Assembly (NCBI GenBank): GCA_964518695.1
Contig: CAZFGN010000015.1
Span: 1 to 11,891 of the forward strand
Reading direction: 5' to 3'
Origin: CAZFGN01 sp964518695
GTDB lineage: Bacteria > Patescibacteriota > Minisyncoccia > UBA6257 > Colwellbacteraceae
DNA length: 11,891 nt
Shown here: positions 5,233 through 11,891 of the stretch, one piece after another
How the letters are laid out: each line of letters opens with the position of its first letter
How positions within the stretch are numbered: the stretch's first letter is position 1
The notes under the pieces: generated by a model
The model's database searches: none
What the model was told of the DNA's origin: nothing
What the model saw: only the letters and a program-made list of their open reading frames with translations
Program-made: the position numbers and the translations under genes

Positions 5233-6399
5233 CTATTCGCTGTTTTGTCCAGTAGCGCGACTTGACCGTGCCATGAGAGCGAGAAGGGCAACCAAGACAA
5301 GCGCGGCGAAACCAATGCCAACCCATGGAATCCAAGTATAACGTTCTGTTATTCTGCTTTCTTCTTTATCACAAACATCTCCTATGCCGTCGCCATCAGC
5401 ATCTTTTTGGTCTCGGTTTGGATTATCAGGGCAATTATCTTTGGAATTGACTAGTCCATCTTGATCAAAATCATCGCATACATCGCCTCTCTTATTGTTG
5501 TTCACATCCTGCTGATCAGAATTGGCCATAGAAACGCAGTTGTCACGAATATCGGGTACTCCATCACTATCCACGTCCGCAATAACATAATTTTGGTTCT
5601 TTTGAGATGGAACGGCCGGAACTATAAGAACATCTTTCGCAGAAATTAAATTGCCCGCTTCCCCAACTGGAGCCGTCGCCGATCTGTCCGGATCAAAGTA
5701 AATGCGGTAAGAATGAGTCGGTTGTGCTAGAAATCGAATGCCACGAGTGTTGGATTTCGTAGCGTTGTCTTGACCTAATCGTAGCTCGCTAACCCGAAGC
5801 GGCTGACCAAAGGTAAAAGTGATTATCCATCTATTTGATGTCGTTTGTGGAAAACGAATAGTTTGTTGATCCATTGTTCGGTTGGCAACAACGATTCTGC
5901 TTTGACCATCCACAAACGCACGGATTTCTATTGAACTTGGCAAAGCGACATTGTTATCAAGCAAGGCAGTGAGAACAGAAGAAGTAATTGGATTTGCGCT
6001 TGATAGGGCGATTTGGACATTTCCCTCTGTGTTTTCAGGCAACGGGAAGTCAGCGTATGTTCGAGTATTATTATCATTCATCCGGCTTGCGCTCTCGGTG
6101 CCTGGATTCGTGGTTACCGATACTGGTATTTCGTTTATCAGCGTTTCTTGTTTAAAGAAATGTGGCTCGAATGAATTTGTGGTTTTATCTAGAACAGCAA
6201 AATCGAAGCGTTCGATAAATTCATCAATAAAAGAAACTTCGGCTACTGTCGGTACGCTTATTGGAATATTGTCGATATCTTTGTAAAAACGGTACGCGCT
6301 AACTACCGGAGAAATTGAGCTTTGCGGCAACCCTTGCGCACTTGTCGTTAGGGTAACGCCAAAGGTGATAAGAGATATAAATAGTGTCTTTAGTTTCAT
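5233..6399 (-). CDS. Secreted, membrane-anchored protein with thrombospondin type 3 repeats
   Basis: The 388-residue product has a signal peptide (1-21, ending T-S-A-Q). A beta-rich domain follows (about 25-260), including R-M-N-D-N-N-T-R-T-Y-A-D and V-S-E-L-R-L stretches that resemble discoidin-like folds. Calcium-binding thrombospondin type 3 repeats occupy 275-344 (D-V-D-S-D-G-V-P-D, D-N-C, D-Q-D-G-L, D-N-C-P, D-A-D-G-D-G-I-G-D-V-C-D). A C-terminal membrane helix (357-377) has basic residues after it. So the bulk lies outside the membrane. It starts seven bases after the DUF2339 stop, without a Shine-Dalgarno sequence, so the two are co-transcribed. In Proteobacteria DUF2339 genes are often paired with DUF3999, which has the same layout (signal peptide, beta domain, C-terminal helix). 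I infer that this protein plays the DUF3999 role here, with added calcium-binding repeats. The biochemical role is unknown. Confidence 0.85.
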   Translation of the reverse strand: MKLKTLFISLITFGVTLTTSAQGLPQSSISPVVSAYRFYKDIDNIPISVPTVAEVSFIDEFIERFDFAVLDKTTNSFEPHFFKQETLINEIPVSVTTNPGTESASRMNDNNTRTYADFPLPENTEGNVQIALSSANPITSSVLTALLDNNVALPSSIEIRAFVDGQSRIVVANRTMDQQTIRFPQTTSNRWIITFTFGQPLRVSELRLGQDNATKSNTRGIRFLAQPTHSYRIYFDPDRSATAPVGEAGNLISAKDVLIVPAVPSQKNQNYVIADVDSDGVPDIRDNCVSMANSDQQDVNNNKRGDVCDDFDQDGLVNSKDNCPDNPNRDQKDADGDGIGDVCDKEESRITERYTWIPWVGIGFAALVLVALLALMARSSRATGQNSE

Positions 6400-6406
6400 A
6401 ATTTTA

Positions 6407-8323
6407 TCAGATGTTATGAGGTAAATTCTGAACTGGTTTTCTCTTTTTCAAAAAAGCAGTGCCTACCAATAACGCGCCGATGAGGAAAAAAGTAACAATT
6501 CGACCAGTGAGCTCCATTCTCCAGACATCAACCAAAAATAGTCTACCAACCACAAACCCGACAAGCGCCCCTCCATAGAATCGAAGAGCCTTTTTCTCGT
6601 TTGTAAGTCCGTAGAAATAACAGCTAAGGCCAATTATTGTATAGACCACCAGAGAAATCATTATTGCGGTATTTTCATTCTGAAGCCCTGCTTGTAACGA
6701 GAGCCATAGAAGCGCGTAGGCATATATTGAGCCGACAATCAATAAGGTTGGATTGAGTTGTCGCGGTTCCTTATTTTCAATCTCTCGAACATGGCTCAAG
6801 AAAAACAAGCCTAGTCCAAGGAAGGTTAACCCCAGGACAAGAAGCACAAAGAAATCTTTGTGGATAATGCCCGTGGCCCACGCACTGGAGGCAATGCTTC
6901 CAAAAGATAAAATAACCGGCACCGTCAAAAGCAAGCTCATTCGTTCCGCGATCTTGAGATCACGTAAAACTAAATACGCAATAAGAGCAATAATGCCACT
7001 CTCAATTGTATAGGCGATCGTAAGTGTCGCGCCTTCTAGTTCAGCGGAAGTTGCTGCGGCAAGCATTGCAATACCGACACCAGCATAGACATAAAACGGC
7101 TCTCGTCTCTTTGTAATTCTAAATATCAAAAACGCTCCTACCGCGAATATAACCATCCAAACCGCGATTATCAAACTTTTCCATTCGTCCTGCGCGGCCG
7201 TCATAATCCAAGCAAGAAGGAACAATCCATTGCCAGAGGCAGTTATGAGATCTGGGATAATTTCTTTGTCCTTTAGCTTTAAAATTCCGGATGTGTTTGT
7301 TAAGAAAAATAGCGCGGCAAACGCGTAAGCAAAAAGAAGCAATGTTCCTGTCTCTGTTGAAGCGGAGGAAAATGGAATAATCAAAAGATGCGGTAAACTA
7401 TAAAATGTGATCAGCAAAAGCGCGGCCGTGGTAAGTTCTCGCCTCCCAGTGAGCACAACGATCCAAATTGCGCCGAGTATTACGACAAATAGATATAAGA
7501 ATAGGCTTATATAGTCTGGCGAGGGGGAATTTGTAAATAAAGGCGCGATACCGGCAAGAACTAAGCTTGCTAGAGCAAGAGAGCGGCTATTGTATTTAAC
7601 GCTTGCAAGCCCAACAAAAGCAGTACTCAAAAACATCACGGCAAGAGCGGAAAACGGATTGAAGAAATCATAAATTTCACGAGCGGCAAATATGGTTAGT
7701 AAGATTGTTGTCGAGCCAAGAACAAGAAAAGTGCCACCTTGATGAATGTACTTTTTGATTCTCCACCATCCGAGCAACAGAAACGTTGTGCCAGCCATTA
7801 TGCCAAGCGTTATACGGCCCATCGGCCCAATCCAATTGTTGAGAAAAGCGTAAGTCGTAAGCCAGCCGAATCCAATGAGCAAGAGAAGCGCGCCTAGTTT
7901 CATTAACCAATCTTCTTTTAGCCATTCACTAAATCTATCAAACCAAGTTGGTTCCACTTGCCAGGAGTCAAGGGCGGGTTCACTTAACGGGACCGATAGA
8001 ATTATTGAACTAAAAGCTTTTTTAATATCAGGCGCTTGCCAACCATTAGCCATGAGAGAATTTTTAATCTCCTCTATATGTACGCCTCGTTTCAGTTGTT
8101 CTTGAATGTAGTCAGGCGGAGAAACCGGCGTAGTTGTCGGTTGTTGCGTTTTAACAAATTGTTGCGGCTGAGGTTCGTAGCTTGATTCAGGCGCGCGTTG
8201 GGTCGCGCCGTTTTTGATAAATTGCTCTAGTTTCTTCACCCGACCACGGAGGTTAAAGACAAGGATAATAGAAATAAGAGGAGCTAGAATTAGCATCCCG
8301 CCTATGAAAATAATAAATTCCAT
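6407..8323 (-). CDS. DUF2339 family polytopic membrane protein
   Basis: The 638-residue product starts with one membrane helix (about 3-24). A Pro/Gln-rich linker (about 40-70) and a short helical motif at 73-104 (I-x-E-Q-L-x-R-G ... I-K-x-S-L-x-x-x-G-W), an adaptor-like element seen in many CPR membrane proteins, come next. About 18-20 helices then run from 138 to the end. The block W-L-M-K-L-G-A-L-L-L-L-I-G with Y-A-F-L-N-N-W-I-G-P (139-167) and the C-terminal R-F-Y-G-G-A-L / R-L-F-L-V-D-V-W block are DUF2339 hallmarks. Family function is unknown; a role in the envelope or in moving a lipid-linked or polysaccharide substrate is often guessed but unproven. It is the first gene of an operon with the thrombospondin type 3 protein. 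The start at ATG 8323 lies eight bases after an extended -10, so the message is probably leaderless. Confidence 0.88.
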   Translation of the reverse strand: MEFIIFIGGMLILAPLISIILVFNLRGRVKKLEQFIKNGATQRAPESSYEPQPQQFVKTQQPTTTPVSPPDYIQEQLKRGVHIEEIKNSLMANGWQAPDIKKAFSSIILSVPLSEPALDSWQVEPTWFDRFSEWLKEDWLMKLGALLLLIGFGWLTTYAFLNNWIGPMGRITLGIMAGTTFLLLGWWRIKKYIHQGGTFLVLGSTTILLTIFAAREIYDFFNPFSALAVMFLSTAFVGLASVKYNSRSLALASLVLAGIAPLFTNSPSPDYISLFLYLFVVILGAIWIVVLTGRRELTTAALLLITFYSLPHLLIIPFSSASTETGTLLLFAYAFAALFFLTNTSGILKLKDKEIIPDLITASGNGLFLLAWIMTAAQDEWKSLIIAVWMVIFAVGAFLIFRITKRREPFYVYAGVGIAMLAAATSAELEGATLTIAYTIESGIIALIAYLVLRDLKIAERMSLLLTVPVILSFGSIASSAWATGIIHKDFFVLLVLGLTFLGLGLFFLSHVREIENKEPRQLNPTLLIVGSIYAYALLWLSLQAGLQNENTAIMISLVVYTIIGLSCYFYGLTNEKKALRFYGGALVGFVVGRLFLVDVWRMELTGRIVTFFLIGALLVGTAFLKKRKPVQNLPHNI

Positions 8324-8331
8324 ATTCTTTT

Positions 8332-8340
8332 ATCATAGCA
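8332..8340 (-). promoter_or_regulatory. Extended -10 promoter of the DUF2339 operon (predicted leaderless)
   Basis: On the minus strand TG-C-TATGAT (extended -10, hexamer 5 of 6) is followed by eight bases and ATG 8323. A -35 at normal spacing is poor; TTGTTC occurs at 14 bases. Extended -10 promoters need little -35 contact. Confidence 0.55.
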
Positions 8341-8375
8341 TAGACCCGAAAGAACAAGTATGCCTAGTTCTGTAT

Positions 8376-8451
8376 TGGTGCGCCCACCAGGGATCGAACC
8401 TGGGACCATCTCCTTAAGAGGGAGCTGCTCTACCGACTGAGCTATGGGCGC
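8376..8451 (-). tRNA. tRNA-Lys (anticodon CTT), CCA encoded
   Basis: On the minus strand the acceptor GCGCCCA (8451-8445) pairs with its partner at 8386-8380, D stem GCTC pairs with GAGC, the anticodon loop is CTCTTAA giving CTT, and T stem CCAGG/CCTGG encloses TTCGATC. Discriminator A is at 8379 and CCA at 8378-8376. The outermost pair of the anticodon stem (G27-A43) does not match; the other four do. A truncated tRNA 5' half lies seven bases upstream on the same transcript. Confidence 0.96.
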
Positions 8452-8458
8452 ACAGAGA

Positions 8459-8495
8459 GAATATCCAACTACTCTACCAACCGAGCTAACGAGGC
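8459..8495 (-). pseudogene. Truncated tRNA 5' half (acceptor 5' strand and D arm only)
   Basis: Reading the minus strand from 8495, GCCTCGT (acceptor-like), TA, GCTC, an eight-base GGTTGGTA loop and GAGT make a proper start of a tRNA through the D arm, with U8-A9 and the GG pair of the D loop in place. No anticodon stem, T arm or 3' acceptor partner follows before tRNA-Lys begins at 8451. It looks like a decayed or partly deleted tRNA gene, or a deliberate structured leader. Confidence 0.65.
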
Positions 8496-8505
8496 GATAC
8501 ACTTT

Positions 8506-8535
8506 AATTTAGAACAAAGTTTGTCATCGAGTCAA
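8506..8535 (-). promoter_or_regulatory. Promoter of the tRNA-Lys transcript
   Basis: On the minus strand TTGACT (8535-8530, 5 of 6) and TAAATT (8511-8506, 4 of 6) are 18 bases apart. Transcription would start near 8499, just before the truncated tRNA half at 8495. It interlocks with the recG promoter on the other strand. Confidence 0.5.
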
Positions 8536-8548
8536 TTAAAGATAGAAT
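8521..8548 (+). promoter_or_regulatory. recG promoter (predicted leaderless)
   Basis: TTGTCA at 8521-8526 (5 of 6) and TAGAAT at 8543-8548 (5 of 6) are 16 bases apart. Seven bases then lead to ATG 8556, so the mRNA would begin at or within one base of the start codon. This is the best two-box promoter in the window. Confidence 0.65.
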
Positions 8549-8555
8549 GTAAAAG

Positions 8556-10670
8556 ATGCAAAAAATTACTCTGGCGTCACAGTTGTCTGAAGTACGCGGA
8601 ATGGGATTGAGATTTTTCATTAAATTCAAAAGACTCGGCATAGTGAACGCTAGAGATTTACTAAGGCACTTCCCAACGCGTTATGAAGATTGGAGTGAGA
8701 TCTCCACTATAGCCGAATTAAAACCCGGGGATTCCAAAACAATTAAAGGCGTTGTGCAAGAAATAGGTCTTAAAAGAACCTGGCAGAAGAGGATGTTCAT
8801 AGTTGAAGCTCTAATATCAGACGAATCAGGTTCCATAAAAGCGATTTGGTTCAACCAGCCTTACATAAAGAACGTTTTAAAGAAAGGCGTTACGGCTAAT
8901 TTCGCCGGCAAGGCCTCGTTTTCCAAAAATGGCGCCTATCTTTCAAATCCCGCTTACGAGATCGAGAATAAAAATTCCGCGGAGACCAAGCATACCGCGC
9001 GCCTCGTCCCAATTTATCCCGAGACTAAAGGCTTAACTTCCAAAGGGATACGCTATTTTACGGAATTTGTGCTTCACAATTTGGAACCAATCAAGGAATT
9101 TATGCCAATAGAAATCCTGCGGCAAAATGGATTGCCGGAAGTGAATGTTGCCTTGCGGGCAATTCACTTACCCCACAACATAACTGAAGCTGAAAATGCT
9201 AGAAGGAGATTCGCGTTTGAGGAATTGTTTCTGCTCCAGCTGAAAAACATTTATCAAAAAGCAGAACTGGCAAAGGAAAGGGCCCCGTCTATTTGTATTA
9301 AAAATGGGTTTGTTCACCAAATATTAAGCGGGCTACCTTTCAAACTTACCGAATCACAAAATAAATCTCTCGGGGAAATACTTCACGGTCTATCCCGAAG
9401 CCAACCAATGAATCGCCTGCTCCAAGGAGACGTGGGGTCCGGAAAGACGATAGTGGCAGGCATCGCGGCCATAGCGGCGGCAAGCGATGACTATCAAATC
9501 GCGCTGATGGCGCCCACGGAAATACTGGCAAGGCAGCACTACAGAACACTAATGAAATTCTTTGCTGGATTCGATGGCGGAATCGGTTTATTTGTTTCCA
9601 AGGAAGCTAGAACTTTCTACGGCGATGGCTTGGAGACTCCTCTTAAAAGACCTAGTTTTATAAGTGACATAGCAAAAAACAAGATAAAAATCATAATCGG
9701 CACTCACGCTTTGATACAGAAACCCATAAACTTCAAGAATCTAGGATTTGTAATAATAGACGAACAGCACCGTTTTGGAGTAAAGCAAAGGGCGGAGCTT
9801 TCGAAAAATACCGAACTAGTTCCGCATTTCCTCTCAATGTCAGCAACTCCAATACCGAGAACCTTGATGATGACTATTTTCGGAGACTTGGATTTATCAA
9901 TAATAAACGAGTTGCCGAAAGGTAGGAAAAACATAATAACCAAAATTGTGGACCCTATCAACCGAGACAAAGCGTACGCTTTCATAAGGGGGCAGGCTGG
10001 ACACGGCAGACAGGTTTTCGTGATATGTCCGAGAATTGAAGTTGAGGATGAATCAACGACCAAAATGGAACTGGAGAAGCTGGAAATAAAATCGGTGAAG
10101 GAAGAATATGAAAAGCTGTCTAAAAGAATCTTCCCTGATTTAAGAGTGGCTATGCTTCACGGGAAGATGAAGGCAAAAGAAAAAGAAATAATAATGAATG
10201 AATTTGTAAACGGCGATGTAGATATACTTATTTCCACTTCCGTTGTCGAAGTGGGAGTAGACGTGCCTAACGCCACGATAATGCTGATAGAAGGAGCGGA
10301 AAGATTTGGCTTGGCTCAACTTTATCAGTTCAGAGGGAGGGTCGGAAGGGGCAAACATCAATCATTCTGTTTCTTATTCAGCGAATCAGGAACCATATCG
10401 GTTCATAAAAGATTGGAGTCACTCCTAACCGCCAAAAACGGTTTTGAGCTCGCCGAATATGATTTGGCGATAAGAGGTCCGGGACAATTTCTGGGCGAAG
10501 AACAGGCCGGGATGCCGGATGTGGCGATGAGAGCGCTTAAAGACCCCAATCTGGTCAAAGGTACACGCATGGCGGCTGAAAAAATAATGGAAAACGACCC
10601 CAGTTTGGATAAGCATCAAAGTTTGAAATTGCGCTTAAGTCAATTCAAGAAAGAAATACACCTGGAATGA
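8556..10670 (+). CDS. recG: ATP-dependent DNA helicase RecG
   Basis: RecG remodels stalled replication forks and branch-migrates Holliday junctions; it acts on DNA as a monomer driven by ATP. The 704-residue product is full length for the family. Residues about 10-50 hold a helix-hairpin-helix-like start (V-R-G-M-G, F-K-R-L-G-I), and an OB-fold wedge domain spans about 60-150. The superfamily 2 motor follows with Walker A G-D-V-G-S-G-K-T (291-298), A-P-T-E-I-L-A (Ia), D-E-Q-H-R-F-G (402-408, the RecG form of the DEAH box) and S-A-T (429-431). The second motor half has L-H-G-K-M, S-T-S-V-V-E-V-G-V-D-V-P (motif V) and Q-F-R-G-R-V-G-R (591-598, motif VI). The C-terminal brace with L-A-I-R-G-P-G-Q-F-L-G-x-x-Q-x-G is present. 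All catalytic motifs look intact. It starts at ATG 8556 right after its promoter, diverges from tRNA-Lys, and ends ten bases from a convergent gene. Confidence 0.97.
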   Translation: MQKITLASQLSEVRGMGLRFFIKFKRLGIVNARDLLRHFPTRYEDWSEISTIAELKPGDSKTIKGVVQEIGLKRTWQKRMFIVEALISDESGSIKAIWFNQPYIKNVLKKGVTANFAGKASFSKNGAYLSNPAYEIENKNSAETKHTARLVPIYPETKGLTSKGIRYFTEFVLHNLEPIKEFMPIEILRQNGLPEVNVALRAIHLPHNITEAENARRRFAFEELFLLQLKNIYQKAELAKERAPSICIKNGFVHQILSGLPFKLTESQNKSLGEILHGLSRSQPMNRLLQGDVGSGKTIVAGIAAIAAASDDYQIALMAPTEILARQHYRTLMKFFAGFDGGIGLFVSKEARTFYGDGLETPLKRPSFISDIAKNKIKIIIGTHALIQKPINFKNLGFVIIDEQHRFGVKQRAELSKNTELVPHFLSMSATPIPRTLMMTIFGDLDLSIINELPKGRKNIITKIVDPINRDKAYAFIRGQAGHGRQVFVICPRIEVEDESTTKMELEKLEIKSVKEEYEKLSKRIFPDLRVAMLHGKMKAKEKEIIMNEFVNGDVDILISTSVVEVGVDVPNATIMLIEGAERFGLAQLYQFRGRVGRGKHQSFCFLFSESGTISVHKRLESLLTAKNGFELAEYDLAIRGPGQFLGEEQAGMPDVAMRALKDPNLVKGTRMAAEKIMENDPSLDKHQSLKLRLSQFKKEIHLE

Positions 10671-10680
10671 AGATTAAAAA

Positions 10681-11891
10681 TTAGATTTGGAACTGATAGA
10701 TTTTTCCTGCGTTGCCGCTTACACCGGGTGAGCCGTTTGATCCGGTATTGCCACCAGCCGAACAACCGCTTACGACATTGGCAATTCCTCCCGTGCCTCC
10801 TGTGCCACCGCTTACATCAAGCAAACCATTGTTGGTTATTGAGCTGTACAAAAGAACTACAACTCCTCCCGACCCACCGCTTCCGCCGCCTCCGCCGCCT
10901 CCGCCAGAAGCGAAATTACACCAACAGACGCACGGTACTGATCCCCTTCCACCACCTAAGCCGTTGCCCCCTTTGGACTGAATAGAACCGCCTGAGTTTA
11001 TAACAATAGTCTTAGCGTAGATCGCGATAATACCACCTGGACTCCCTCCTCCACCGCCGCCGCCACCGCTACCCGGGCCGCCGCAACCGGTATAACTACC
11101 TGAGCCTCCCCCGCCACCGCCGCCAGAACTTCCAGAACCGCTGTACGCGGGTAACGTACCAGAAACACTAAGGTCATGCATAGTAGTGATGTGCCAGAGG
11201 GAAGCGATGCTATTTTTAAAAGAGACGATTGGCCCGCCTACGCCTCCTCCTCCGCCACCGCTGCCTGGCGTTGGATTGCCTGATGAACCACCTCCTCCTC
11301 CGCTTCCCCCGCTACCCGCGGTGACGCCGGCGATTCCAATACCGTTACTCACTCCAATTCCACTGTCGCCGCCGATAGGACCCCCACTACCTCCTCCGGT
11401 TCCTCCCGCCACTGTACCAGTAAGAGATCCTGACCCCAACGCTCCTCCGCCTGAACCGCGAGAACCACTTCCAGAACAAGCGCTACCATCACCACCTTCC
11501 CCTCCATCATTTCCATTCCTCCGAATAATACCTCCCGAATTAATTGTCAGAGTATTCTTGACAAAAATTCTGTATCCATTTGGATTCAAGGTCGAGTTAA
11601 CAGTTAGATTATTATAAAAAGTGTCTTGCCCAAGCGTTGTATCGCCACCGATTGTCTGGTCGAGATCAGAACCATCTCCAAAATATGAGGCGCTACTGCC
11701 ACCTCCAGGCGCCGCTCCGCTTATCCAACTCCCCGTACCGTTTGATTTAAGAACATTGTCTAATGCTCCGGGAGCAACCGTAGTAAAAGCGCTGGTGCCA
11801 TTACCAATAAGAACTCCCGATAAAGTTGTTGCTCCCGTGCCTCCGTTTGCGACTCCAACAGTACCGGTAACGTTAGCGGCGTTGCCGCTGA
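10681..11891 (-). CDS. Gly-rich surface or tail-fibre-like protein, N terminus off the right edge
   Basis: The frame stays open to the window edge, so this is the C-terminal 402 residues of a longer protein. The first ~65 visible residues contain V-A-N-G-G-T-G-A-T-T-L and G-N-G-T-S-A-F-T-T-V, a motif of phage tail fibres and of large CPR and bacterial surface proteins. Next comes a beta stretch (D-Q-T-I-G-G-D-T-T, L-T-V-N-S, L-T-I-N-S-G-G). The last ~290 residues are dominated by Gly and Ser (roughly half) with short Gly runs, broken by beta-type segments (S-F-K-N-S-I-A-S-L-W-H, I-I-A-I-Y-A-K-T-I-V-I-N, V-V-V-L-L-Y-S-S-I). There are seven cysteines, three in C-V-C-W-C at 10918-10932. It ends in G-K-I-Y-Q-F-Q-I. 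The layout suggests an extracellular fibre or adhesin made of stacked beta units with Gly-rich loops. A TTG at 11589 could be mistaken for a start but lies mid-protein. No phage genes are nearby, so a cellular surface protein is more likely than a prophage. Confidence 0.8.
   Translation of the reverse strand, partial: SGNAANVTGTVGVANGGTGATTLSGVLIGNGTSAFTTVAPGALDNVLKSNGTGSWISGAAPGGGSSASYFGDGSDLDQTIGGDTTLGQDTFYNNLTVNSTLNPNGYRIFVKNTLTINSGGIIRRNGNDGGEGGDGSACSGSGSRGSGGGALGSGSLTGTVAGGTGGGSGGPIGGDSGIGVSNGIGIAGVTAGSGGSGGGGGSSGNPTPGSGGGGGGVGGPIVSFKNSIASLWHITTMHDLSVSGTLPAYSGSGSSGGGGGGGSGSYTGCGGPGSGGGGGGGGSPGGIIAIYAKTIVINSGGSIQSKGGNGLGGGRGSVPCVCWCNFASGGGGGGGGSGGSGGVVVLLYSSITNNGLLDVSGGTGGTGGIANVVSGCSAGGNTGSNGSPGVSGNAGKIYQFQI

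Noticed and set aside
8302..8502. Small minus-strand open frame over tRNA-Lys
   Set aside because: Its peptide is the typical false translation of a tRNA (A-Q-S-V-E-Q ... P-G-S-I-P-G).
10712..11617. Proline-rich plus-strand open frames
   Set aside because: They are antisense readings of Gly-rich codons; the minus frame continues through the window edge and has recognisable motifs.
10681..11891. Prophage tail module
   Set aside because: Only the repeat motif is phage-like; no other phage gene is seen and the neighbours are housekeeping or envelope genes.

Overview
The window looks like chromosomal DNA of a Candidate Phyla Radiation bacterium (Patescibacteria, probably Parcubacteria-like). 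This is inferred from the gene content, not from a marker gene. The pointers are a secreted protein built of C-x5-C-x3-C-x8-C repeats, a thrombospondin type 3 protein beside a DUF2339 membrane protein, a stand-alone CofE-like ligase, compact gene packing, and no recognisable Shine-Dalgarno sequence before any start codon. TGA ends several genes where the families should end, so the code is the ordinary bacterial one.

Left part (1-1493). The 5' end of cca, the CCA-adding enzyme, runs off the left edge on the minus strand. A 129-base gap with tandem hairpins separates it from tRNA-Arg(TCG). Eight bases after the tRNA's encoded CCA, a 314-residue polytopic membrane protein of unknown function starts. 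It carries two copies of a D-x3-H ... E ... SPPH motif. A strong minus-strand terminator closes the next gene.

Middle left (1493-3323). A divergent pair consists of an ATP-grasp ligase (minus) and a CofE/F420-0:gamma-glutamyl-ligase-like protein (plus). Both belong to families that make amide or peptide bonds.

Middle right (3320-8323, minus strand). This is an envelope gene block, in transcription order: DUF2339 polytopic membrane protein; secreted, membrane-anchored protein with thrombospondin type 3 calcium-binding repeats; a 96-residue single-pass protein; and a large secreted protein with Cys-rich repeats and a Gln-rich tail. The last two genes probably have their own promoter. The final gene shares a TTAA stop overlap with the CofE-like gene.

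Right part (8376-11891). tRNA-Lys(CTT) is preceded by an orphan tRNA 5' half and lies divergent from a complete recG. A Gly-rich, phage-tail-fibre-like surface protein, with its N terminus off the right edge, converges on recG.

The most general signal concerns gene starts. At five transcription-unit starts a sigma70-type -10 hexamer ends only 7-8 bases before the start codon, which predicts leaderless mRNAs. The same rule favours a GTG start at 2562 for the CofE-like gene. No mobile element, CRISPR array or defence system was seen. There is no gene-free stretch longer than about 175 bases.
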